NCBI GenBank assembly: GCA_013205585.1
Contig: JABMML010000251.1
Location: forward strand, 1 to 7,605
Origin: Chitinophagaceae bacterium
GTDB lineage: Bacteria > Bacteroidota > Bacteroidia > Chitinophagales > Chitinophagaceae
Reading direction: 5' to 3'
Length of the DNA stretch: 7,605 bases
Of this stretch, positions 1-6,901 are shown piece by piece; within the stretch, counting starts at the first letter, position 1, and the number at the start of each line of letters is the position of its first letter. The position numbers and the translations under genes were made by a program. The notes beneath the pieces are model-generated. The model searched no databases. It was not told where the DNA came from and saw only the letters and a list, made by a program, of their open reading frames with translations.

Positions 1-7
1 ACTACCT

Positions 8-616
8 ATGCAAGATAGAATTCTCAATAAAGCCCGCGAATTGATGTTCCAAGCTGGGGTCAAACATGTTACCATGGATGACTTGGCTACTCAGTTGGGC
101 ATAAGCAAAAAAACCATTTACCAGTATTTTAAAGATAAAGATGCCTTAGTAAGCTCGGTGGTGGAATTTGAACTAGCCAACCATGCCTTATTATGTAATC
201 AAAGCACCCAAGCTGCCGATAATGCGGTGCATGAAATATTCCTACTAATGTCTGTGATTCAGGAGATGTTTAATAGAATGAACCCCCTTGCTTTATTTGA
301 GATTGAAAAATATTATCCATTGGCTTTTGATAAAATTAAAAAACACAAGGAGGATATTATTTTTTCTATGATAAGCGCCAATTTAGAAAAAGGCATTGCA
401 GAGGGTTTATACAGAAAAGATGTAGATATAACCATTCTTTCAAAATACAGATTAGAAACAAGTTTGATTCCATTTAATATACATGTTTTTCATCCTAGCA
501 AGTTTGATTTACTAAAAGTGAATTTACAAATTATTGAACACTTTGTTTACGGTGTAGCTACTTTAGAAGGTCATAAATTAATGGATGCCTATAAACTAAG
601 TAATCATACTAAGTAA
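8..616 (+). CDS. TetR/AcrR-family transcriptional regulator, probable local regulator of the efflux operon
   Basis: A 202-residue protein of normal TetR length. The N-terminal DNA-binding domain is clear: helix 1 begins at RILNKARELMFQAG (residues 4-17), and the helix-turn-helix covers about 23-41 (MDDLATQLGISKKTIYQYF), followed by the KDKDALV stretch typical of the family. Residues 50-195 are a mostly helical ligand-binding and dimerisation domain with no motif that identifies an inducer; the LEGHKLMDAYK tail resembles Bacteroidota TetR proteins next to efflux pumps. It lies 72 nt upstream of, and in the same direction as, a TolC/adaptor/RND set, so a role as drug- or metabolite-responsive repressor of that set is inferred. 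The ATG at 8 places M three residues before the conserved RIL, a usual distance, but the frame is open to the window edge, so an upstream start is possible. The last residues are altered by a 13-bp tandem duplication (595-620). No operator palindrome was found. Confidence 0.93.
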   Translation: MQDRILNKARELMFQAGVKHVTMDDLATQLGISKKTIYQYFKDKDALVSSVVEFELANHALLCNQSTQAADNAVHEIFLLMSVIQEMFNRMNPLALFEIEKYYPLAFDKIKKHKEDIIFSMISANLEKGIAEGLYRKDVDITILSKYRLETSLIPFNIHVFHPSKFDLLKVNLQIIEHFVYGVATLEGHKLMDAYKLSNHTK

Positions 617-620
617 TCAT
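595..620 (+). repeat. Perfect 13-bp tandem duplication across the TetR stop codon
   Basis: ACTAAGTAATCAT occurs twice head-to-tail at 595-607 and 608-620 without mismatch, and one more base (621) continues the period. The stop codon in use (TAA, 614-616) lies in the second copy. Because 13 is not a multiple of three, the second copy is read in a different frame from the first. Taking out one copy would give a C-terminus ending KLSNHNS with a stop at 627-629, instead of the present KLSNHTK. This looks like a replication-slippage duplication. Confidence 0.85.
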
Positions 621-688
621 AATTCATAATAGTTACATAAAGATTAGTTCTATAATAAATCACATAAAAATTTAAGTTAATAAATAAA

Positions 689-2026
689 ATGAAATATCTA
701 TCCCTCCTATTAGTTGTTCTTGTACAAAGTCAGCTAATTAGTGCGCAAACAGAAATTAAACCCTTACATTCCTTTTCTTTGAATGATTGTGTGGCCTTTG
801 CGCAAAAAAATAATGTACAAGTTAAAAACTCTTTATTAGCCATTGACGTACAAGTACAAACCAATAGAGAAATTGCAGCAGCAGCCTTCCCTACCATTGG
901 AACCAATCTAAGTGGTACCGATTATTTAAAAATACCTACCTCATTACTTCCCGCACAAATATTTGGTGGTACAGCGGGTACCTTTATTCCAGTTCAATTT
1001 GGGACTAAGTTCAATGCCAACTATGGTGCTAATTTTCAACAATTACTTTTTGATGGTCAAGTTTTTGTTGGCTTACAAGCACGCGCCACTTCTTTAGACA
1101 TGCAAAGAAAAAATGCAGCAGTTACTGAAGAAGCCATAAAGGTAAATATTTATAAAATATACTATCAGTTATCGGCAAGCAAAACACAATTAAATATTTT
1201 AGATGCCAATATTGAGCGTCTAAACAAACTAGCTAAGGATGCGCAAATCATGTACAATAACGGCTTTGCGGAGAAATTAGACGTAGATAAAGTAAGTGTT
1301 CAATTAAACAATTTACAAACCGAAAAAATTAAAGCAGGTAATGCAGTAGCCATTGGTTATATGGGTTTAAAAATGTTAATGGGTATGCCAGTGAAAGACA
1401 GCCTTGAATTGACTGATGTAATAAATGAGCAAAGCTTAAGCACGGATGTATTAGTAGAAAACGATTTTGAGTATGGCGTAAGAAAAGATTATCAATATGT
1501 AAATGCTGTAAGAAAATTAGCAACCTACAATGTCAAGCGTTACCAATTGAGTTATTTACCCACTGTAAGTATGTCTGGCGTTTATTCTAAAAACGCACTA
1601 AGAACGACTTTTGATTTTTTTGAAGGAGGTAATTGGTTTCCAACCTCGTTTGTAAGCTTAAATGTGAATTTACCTTTATTTAATGGTTTTGCTAGAGAGG
1701 CTAGAGTGAAAAGAACAAAGATTGAATTAAAGCAAATAGAAAATCAGATAGTTGCCTTAAAAAATAATATTGACAACGAAATCACACAGGCGAAATTAAA
1801 TTATTTGTCTTCGGTGGCTACTGTATCATTTCAAAAAAAGAATATGCAATTAGCTGAAAATGTATATCAACAAACTAAAAAGAAATTTGAAACAGGTACA
1901 GGTTCTAATACTGAAATTTCTGCTGCACAAGCCGACTTAGTAAGTGCTCAAAATAATTTCATGAATGCTTTATACACGGCTTTAATTTCAAAAGTAGATT
2001 TATTAAAATCAACAGGAAAATTATAA
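689..2026 (+). CDS. TolC-family outer-membrane efflux channel
   Basis: A 445-residue outer-membrane efflux protein (OEP/TolC fold), normal length. Residues 1-19 are a Sec signal peptide (K2, hydrophobic core LSLLLVVLV, small residues before a likely cut at ISA|Q). Two OEP repeats follow. The first starts with LNDCVAFAQKNN (31-42) and has long helices at about 35-65 and 130-230. The second starts near 258 and has helices at about 335-440. Between helices, residues 84-125 (FGGTAGTFIPVQFG, then QQLLFDG) and 319-335 (FVSLNVNLPLFNGFA) are the beta-strand segments expected to build the barrel. Three subunits would form the outer-membrane exit duct for the adaptor and permease encoded next. It is the first structural gene, 72 nt after the TetR gene and 36 nt before the adaptor gene. 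The ATG at 689 is chosen because the signal peptide begins there; the leader (TAAATAAA) is A-rich with no Shine-Dalgarno sequence, as is usual in Bacteroidota. Confidence 0.95.
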   Translation: MKYLSLLLVVLVQSQLISAQTEIKPLHSFSLNDCVAFAQKNNVQVKNSLLAIDVQVQTNREIAAAAFPTIGTNLSGTDYLKIPTSLLPAQIFGGTAGTFIPVQFGTKFNANYGANFQQLLFDGQVFVGLQARATSLDMQRKNAAVTEEAIKVNIYKIYYQLSASKTQLNILDANIERLNKLAKDAQIMYNNGFAEKLDVDKVSVQLNNLQTEKIKAGNAVAIGYMGLKMLMGMPVKDSLELTDVINEQSLSTDVLVENDFEYGVRKDYQYVNAVRKLATYNVKRYQLSYLPTVSMSGVYSKNALRTTFDFFEGGNWFPTSFVSLNVNLPLFNGFAREARVKRTKIELKQIENQIVALKNNIDNEITQAKLNYLSSVATVSFQKKNMQLAENVYQQTKKKFETGTGSNTEISAAQADLVSAQNNFMNALYTALISKVDLLKSTGKL

Positions 2027-2062
2027 AACCCTCATCAATACATTAATATTAAAATAACAATA

Positions 2063-3238
2063 ATGAAAAATATCTCTACAGTCTTAGCAAGTACTTTAAT
2101 TTTATTCTCCATCGCCTGCGGTGGTGGTAGTAGCTTAGAAAAGCAGAAAGCAAGTTTAGCTTCCTTAAAAAAAGAAAGCCTTAGTTTAAATGCAAAAATT
2201 GCTTCGCTTGAAAAAGAAATTGCCAATGCTGGTGGTGCAGAAGCCGCAAAGGCAATACTAGTAGCAATAACTCCTTTAGCCACACAGGATTTTACCCATT
2301 ATATAGAGCTACAAGGAAAGGTAGAATCTGAAAGTGTTTCTTTTGTAACACCTCGTGCAGGTGGAGGACAAGTAAAAGGTTTATTTGTAAAAAGAGGCGA
2401 CAATGTTAGAAAAGGTCAGTTAATACTACAATTAGACAATAGCTTGATTAAACAAAGTGCCGCTGCCGCTAGTCAAAATATTGAAACTATAAAATCACAG
2501 GCCGCATTAGCTAAAATGGTGTATGAGAAACAAAAGAATTTATGGGAACAAAATATTGGCAGTGAAATGCAATTATTAACTGCTAAAACGAATGCAGATG
2601 CCTCAGCTAGTCAATTAAAAGCAGCAACAGAACAATTAGGTATGGTGCGTGATCAACTAGCTTATACAACTGTGTATAGCGACGTGGACGGTGTGGCAGA
2701 GGAAGTAAATGTAAAAGTGGGCGAACTATTTATGGGCCCTGGTCAAATAAAAATTGTGAATACTGCTCGTTTAAAATTAACGACAATGGTTCCTGAGAAT
2801 TATGTAGGTAAAGTAAAAGTAGGTACTGAAACAAGTTTAAACTTTCCAGATATTCAAAAAATAATTGATGCTAAAGTATCGGTGGTAGGTAATGTCATTG
2901 ACCCATTAAGCAGAAGTTTTTATATAGAAGCTAAATTACCCGTTGATAAAAATTTCCGTCCGAACCAATTAGTGCAAGTAAAAATTAAAGACTACGAAAA
3001 AAAGAATGCGATTAGTGCTCCTATTAATTTATTACAAAACGATGAAAAAGGTAAATTCATTTATGTAGCTGTAATGGAAAATGGAAAATTACTGGCGCGT
3101 AAAAAAGCAGTAATAGTGGGTCAGTACTATGGTAATAATATTGAAATTTTAGCTGGCTTAGTAGCTGGTGATAATGTTATTTCGGAGGGATACCAGACCC
3201 TATTTGATGGCCAAAACATTACCACTTCAGATAAATAA
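2063..3238 (+). CDS. RND efflux periplasmic adaptor subunit (membrane fusion protein), putative lipoprotein
   Basis: A 391-residue AcrA/MexA-type adaptor that would bridge the inner-membrane pump and the TolC-like channel. The N-terminus is a probable lipoprotein signal with Cys19 after LFSIA, followed by GGGSS; the -3 residue is Ser rather than the usual Leu, so lipidation is likely but not certain. Residues 25-54 form a short Lys/Glu-rich heptad-like coiled coil ahead of the core. The barrel-sandwich (biotinyl-lipoyl-like) domain is split: VTPRAGGGQVKGLFVKRGDNV and KGQLILQLD (about 95-125) and SDVDGVAEEVNVKVGELF (206-223). Between the halves is the alpha-helical hairpin (about 128-200) that contacts the channel. 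The beta-barrel domain covers about 233-310 (MVPENYVGKVKVG, DPLSRSFYIEAKLP) and the membrane-proximal domain about 315-385 (AISAPINLLQND, LVAGDNVISEGYQTLFDGQ). It lies 36 nt after the channel gene and 28 nt before the permease gene, so one operon is likely. Confidence 0.95.
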   Translation: MKNISTVLASTLILFSIACGGGSSLEKQKASLASLKKESLSLNAKIASLEKEIANAGGAEAAKAILVAITPLATQDFTHYIELQGKVESESVSFVTPRAGGGQVKGLFVKRGDNVRKGQLILQLDNSLIKQSAAAASQNIETIKSQAALAKMVYEKQKNLWEQNIGSEMQLLTAKTNADASASQLKAATEQLGMVRDQLAYTTVYSDVDGVAEEVNVKVGELFMGPGQIKIVNTARLKLTTMVPENYVGKVKVGTETSLNFPDIQKIIDAKVSVVGNVIDPLSRSFYIEAKLPVDKNFRPNQLVQVKIKDYEKKNAISAPINLLQNDEKGKFIYVAVMENGKLLARKKAVIVGQYYGNNIEILAGLVAGDNVISEGYQTLFDGQNITTSDK

Positions 3239-3266
3239 TTAAAAAAATAAAGCTCAATAGATTCTT

Positions 3267-6200
3267 ATGTCGACATTAAAAAATATAAAAGAAAAGTTTA
3301 AGGAGTTTAAGCCCACATCATGGGCTATTACCAATAAGACCACTATTTATTTAGTGATGTTGTTTCTTAGCCTTGGGGGTATTTATCAATTCCTTACACT
3401 TCCTAAAGAAAACTTCCCTGAAGTTGTCATTCCTAATATATTCGTACAAACGGTATATGTAGGTAACTCCCCTAAGGATATAGAAAATTTAGTAACGCGC
3501 CCGCTTGAAAAACAAATCAAGAGTATTAGCGGTGTAAAAATTAGCAAATTCACTTCTACTTCTCAACAAGACTTTTCAGCTATTACAGTTGAGTTTAGCA
3601 CAGATGTAAAACCAGAAATTGCTTTACAAAAAGTGAAAGATGCGGTGGACAAAGCCAAGTCGGACCTGCCTAATGATTTAACACAAGAGCCTAGGGTCAT
3701 TGAATTAAATATTAGTGACATGCCTATTATGTATGTGAACATTAGCGGTAATTATAGCCCCGTTCAATTAAAAAAATATGCAGACGATTTAAAAGATAAA
3801 TTAGAAAGCATTTCACAAATTAATAGAATTGATTTAGTGGGTGCTCCAGAAAGAGAATTTCAAATTAATGTAGATAATTATAGAATGCAAAGCTCGGGCA
3901 TCACTTTTGATGATATTAGCGCTGCTATTCAAAGAGAAAACCTTGACTTATCGGGTGGTTTATTAGAAGTAGGTACGATGAACCGTAACCTGCAGTTAAA
4001 GGGTCAATTAAAAAATGCAAATGATATTGCCAATATTATTGTGCGCAATTCAAATGGAGCTCCTATTTATTTAAGAGATGTGGCTTCTATTAAAGATACA
4101 GTGAAGAACAATGAAAGCTACGCACGATTAAATGGTAAGAATGTACTTACTCTAAACATTGTTAAGCGTAATGGCGAAAACTTAATTTACACTACCGATG
4201 CAGTGAAGAAAATTGTTGAAGAAACAATCGCCAATGATTTACCGAAAGATGTAAAATTGGTTATTTCAGGGGACCAGAGTATTAGAACTAAAAGTTCATT
4301 TACAGATTTAGTGAACTCCATTGTTATTGGATTTATATTAGTATTAGTGGTACTTATGTTTTTTATGGGGGTGACCAATGCCTTCTTTGTGGCCTTATCA
4401 GTACCCTTGAGTATGTTTGTGGCCTTTGTATTGTTACCTGCTGGTGACGTATTAGTGGGCTCGCATATTACTTTAAACTTCATGGTTTTATTTGCCCTCT
4501 TATTTGGACTAGGCATTATTGTAGATGATGCCATTGTGGTTATTGAAAATACACACCGAATTTTTGTGCAAGGCAAAGGAAAATTAACAGCTACTACTTC
4601 CGCTAAAATGGCGGCAGGTGAAGTTTTTGTTCCTGTATTAGCAGGTACCATTACTACCTTAGCACCTTTCTTCCCTTTATTATTCTGGCCTGGCATTATT
4701 GGTAAGTTTATGATTTACCTACCGGCTATGTTAATATTTACTTTAGCGGCATCACTGGTAGTGGCCTTTATCATGAACCCTGTATTTGCAGTAGACTTCA
4801 TGAACCATGAAGAAGTAAAATCAGACGAGCCTAAATCGGCTATGTTTAAGAAAAAAGGTTTCTGGATACCTATTGCAATAGGTATTTTATTAGACTTGAT
4901 GGGCTTTACTTTTTTAGGCAACTTATTAATCTTCTTTATGATTTTAGTGGTGGCCAATAAATATTTTATTGCCGATTTAATTGAGAAATTTCAAACCCGT
5001 ACCCTTCCTAAATTAATGGAGGCCTATGAAAGAATCTTACGTCGTGCTTTAAATGGTTGGAGACCGGTTAAATTATTAATAGGCACTTTTGTATTATTAA
5101 TATTCTCTTTCGTGTTTTTTGGTATTAATATTAGTACAGGTAGAGTGGGTATTGAATTTTTCCCAAAGGGAGATCCTAACCAAGTGTATGTATATTTAAA
5201 ATTACCAGTGGGTACTAAAGTAAACTTTACCGATTCTATTACTAAACTAGTAGAACAAAAAGTAGCCAAGGCTTTGGAAATGGACAATAATAAAAAGAAT
5301 CCGCTAGTGGAAAGTATTATTAGTAATGTGGCGGTGGGTGCAGGAGATCCTATGCGTGGTGATAGAAGTGCAAGGTCTGAATTAGGACGTGTACAAATTA
5401 ACTTTGTAGAATATGAAAAGCGCCATGGTAAATCAACAGAACCTTATTTAGATGCTATACGCGCCGAAATGAAAGGTATTCCTGGTGCTGAATTTACGGT
5501 TACACAAGAATCAAACGGCCCTCCCACCGAGCCTCCAGTGAATATAGAAATTCAAGGAGATGATTTTGATAAATTAGTGAAAACGGCCGTGGGTTTAAAA
5601 AATTATTTAGACGCTGCGCAAATTCCAGGTGTTGATGGATTAAAGATGGACGTAGATTTAGTAAACCCAGAATTAACCTTAACCATTGATAGAGACCGTG
5701 CTTTAATTGCAGGGGTAAGTAGTGCACAGGTAGGTATGCAAATTCGTACGGCCTTATTTGGTAAAGAAGTTTCTAAAATTAAAGATGGCAAGGATGAATA
5801 TAAGATTCAATTAAGAAACGAAGAATTACAAAGAAATAATTTAGTAGATCTTTTAAATATGCGTTTATCTTTTAGAGATATGGCAGCTGGAGGTATGGTA
5901 AAAAATATTCCTATCAGCTCACTAGTGAAAGTAGAACCTACGAATACTTTTGGAAGCATTAATAGAAAAAATCAAAAAAGGTTAATTCAATTAAGATCGA
6001 ATGTTCAAACAGACCAAGGTTATAACCCAACTGCAGTGAACGCTGTCATTGCTCAATACATTGGTAACTTTAAAGGTATTTCTGAAGGCGTCACGGTTAA
6101 GCAAACTGGTGAGAACGAACAACAATTAGAAACAGTGGCTTTTTTAGGTAAGGCCTTGGTGATTGCTTTAATGTTAATATTATTTACGCTTGTATTACAA

Positions 6201-6860
6201 TTCAACTCTATTTCTAAATCGGTGATTATTTTAACAGAAATTTTATTTAGTATTATAGGTGTGCTTTTAGGCTTCGCTATATTTGGAATGAAGGTTTCAG
6301 GTGTAATGACAGGTTTAGGTATTGTAGGACTTGCAGGTATTGTGGTGAAAAATGGAATACTAGTAATTGAATTTGCCGATGAGTTAAGATCAAGAGGATA
6401 TAAAACAAGAGAGGCCGTGATTCAAGCAGGAAGGACAAGAATTATTCCAGTACTATTAACAGCCCTTGCGGCTATTCTAGGTTTCTTACCTATTGCCATT
6501 GGTTTTAATATCAACTTCGTGACTTTATTTAGCGAGTTAAACCCGCACATTTTCTTTGGGGGTGATAACGTTGCATTCTGGAAGCCATTAAGTTGGACCA
6601 TTATTTATGGATTGGCCTTTGCCTTTTTCATGACTTTATTTATTGTACCTGCTATGTATATTATTGCTGAGCGTTTACGCCGCCCCATGCGCCGTCATTT
6701 TGGTGGCAAGTGGATTAGCATTTTAGGCATTCCTCCATTAACCTTTATTTTTATTCCTTTAATGTTTATTACTACATTTATACATAGAAGGAATCAAAAA
6801 AGAAGAATAGCAAATAATAATGCGGGTGGAGATAAAACAATAAACGGTTCTTGGTATTAA
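3267..6860 (+). CDS. RND multidrug efflux permease, HAE-1/AcrB type
   Basis: A 1197-residue inner-membrane proton/drug antiporter, longer than AcrB (1049). Both RND halves are present. TM1 lies at about 26-45, followed by the LPKENFPEV turn and the first periplasmic porter/docking loop. TM2, TM3 and TM4 lie at about 351-369, 372-391 and 402-428. The second half has TM7 near 600-620, a second periplasmic loop with GPPTEPPVNIEI (751-762), and TM8-12 at about 950-1135. The proton-relay residues are visible: Asp420-Asp421 in GLGIIVDDAIVVIENT (TM4) and Lys1028 in GIVVKNGILVIEFA (TM10). The Asp-Asp pair favours an HAE-type organic-substrate pump over a heavy-metal HME pump. Elements beyond AcrB are a hydrophobic pair at 532-567, a longer TM11-TM12 loop (1079-1110) and a hydrophobic C-terminal segment (1149-1172) before a basic tail. 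An in-frame TAG at 3258-3260 makes ATG 3267 the first possible start. The exact substrate cannot be told. Confidence 0.96.
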   Translation: MSTLKNIKEKFKEFKPTSWAITNKTTIYLVMLFLSLGGIYQFLTLPKENFPEVVIPNIFVQTVYVGNSPKDIENLVTRPLEKQIKSISGVKISKFTSTSQQDFSAITVEFSTDVKPEIALQKVKDAVDKAKSDLPNDLTQEPRVIELNISDMPIMYVNISGNYSPVQLKKYADDLKDKLESISQINRIDLVGAPEREFQINVDNYRMQSSGITFDDISAAIQRENLDLSGGLLEVGTMNRNLQLKGQLKNANDIANIIVRNSNGAPIYLRDVASIKDTVKNNESYARLNGKNVLTLNIVKRNGENLIYTTDAVKKIVEETIANDLPKDVKLVISGDQSIRTKSSFTDLVNSIVIGFILVLVVLMFFMGVTNAFFVALSVPLSMFVAFVLLPAGDVLVGSHITLNFMVLFALLFGLGIIVDDAIVVIENTHRIFVQGKGKLTATTSAKMAAGEVFVPVLAGTITTLAPFFPLLFWPGIIGKFMIYLPAMLIFTLAASLVVAFIMNPVFAVDFMNHEEVKSDEPKSAMFKKKGFWIPIAIGILLDLMGFTFLGNLLIFFMILVVANKYFIADLIEKFQTRTLPKLMEAYERILRRALNGWRPVKLLIGTFVLLIFSFVFFGINISTGRVGIEFFPKGDPNQVYVYLKLPVGTKVNFTDSITKLVEQKVAKALEMDNNKKNPLVESIISNVAVGAGDPMRGDRSARSELGRVQINFVEYEKRHGKSTEPYLDAIRAEMKGIPGAEFTVTQESNGPPTEPPVNIEIQGDDFDKLVKTAVGLKNYLDAAQIPGVDGLKMDVDLVNPELTLTIDRDRALIAGVSSAQVGMQIRTALFGKEVSKIKDGKDEYKIQLRNEELQRNNLVDLLNMRLSFRDMAAGGMVKNIPISSLVKVEPTNTFGSINRKNQKRLIQLRSNVQTDQGYNPTAVNAVIAQYIGNFKGISEGVTVKQTGENEQQLETVAFLGKALVIALMLILFTLVLQFNSISKSVIILTEILFSIIGVLLGFAIFGMKVSGVMTGLGIVGLAGIVVKNGILVIEFADELRSRGYKTREAVIQAGRTRIIPVLLTALAAILGFLPIAIGFNINFVTLFSELNPHIFFGGDNVAFWKPLSWTIIYGLAFAFFMTLFIVPAMYIIAERLRRPMRRHFGGKWISILGIPPLTFIFIPLMFITTFIHRRNQKRRIANNNAGGDKTINGSWY

Positions 6861-6880
6861 ATTTATTGGTATTAATTAAT
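6851..6880 (+). repeat. 15-bp-period imperfect tandem repeat across the permease stop codon
   Basis: TTGGTATTAA occurs at 6851-6860 and again at 6866-6875, a period of 15 bp. The following five bases diverge (ATTTA versus TTAAT). The first copy contains the end of the permease (Trp-Tyr-stop); the second, in the same frame after the stop, would also read Trp-Tyr-stop. This suggests a short duplication that has since decayed, leaving a back-up stop codon 15 nt downstream. In AT-rich DNA a 10-bp match is weaker evidence than the perfect 13-bp repeat at 595-620. Confidence 0.5.
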
Positions 6881-6901
6881 TGAATTTATAAAACAAGCAA
6901 A

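Larger units (their letters stand above)
689..6860 (+). other. Tripartite RND efflux operon (channel, adaptor, permease)
   Basis: Three co-directional genes with gaps of 36 and 28 nt encode the outer-membrane channel, the periplasmic adaptor and the inner-membrane permease of one envelope-spanning pump. Neither gap contains a GC-rich hairpin with a T-run, so one transcript is the simplest reading. The TetR gene upstream may share it or be separately transcribed. The 72-nt gap at 617-688 is the most likely place for the operon promoter and TetR operator, but I see no clear Bacteroidota TAnnTTTG -7 element or inverted repeat there, so the control site is undefined. Confidence 0.8.

Noticed and set aside
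651..656. TATAAT hexamer in the gap before the channel gene, as a possible -10 box
   Set aside because: No matching -35 element lies at a suitable distance, Bacteroidota promoters use a different -7 consensus (TAnnTTTG), and such hexamers are expected by chance in this AT-rich gap.
2043..2052. Palindrome TTAATATTAA between the channel and adaptor genes
   Set aside because: It is too short and AT-only to form a stable hairpin or serve as convincing evidence of an operator or terminator; chance is enough to explain it.
2035..2283. Minus-strand open frame of 82 codons over the start of the adaptor gene
   Set aside because: Its hydrophobic runs come from reading the adaptor's signal and Ala/Lys-rich coiled coil in reverse; there is no family match and it overlaps a certain gene.
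4187..4696. Minus-strand open frame of 169 codons inside the permease gene
   Set aside because: It lies wholly inside the well-supported RND permease, its translation is Thr/Asn/Lys-rich with no recognisable domain, and it is antisense to the conserved TM2-TM6 region. It is a shadow frame.
5500..5791. Two overlapping minus-strand open frames inside the second periplasmic loop of the permease
   Set aside because: Both are antisense to a conserved RND porter domain and their translations show no family signature.
3267..6860. Heavy-metal (CusA/CzcA-type) RND pump as an alternative identity
   Set aside because: TM4 has the Asp-Asp pair (420-421) and TM10 has the Lys (1028) typical of HAE-type pumps, and no metal-binding Met or His cluster was seen.
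6861..6901. Possible terminator or promoter between the permease and epimerase genes
   Set aside because: The 41 nt are AT-rich with repeats of ATTAATTAAT but have no GC stem with a T-run and no clear TAnnTTTG element, so neither can be supported.
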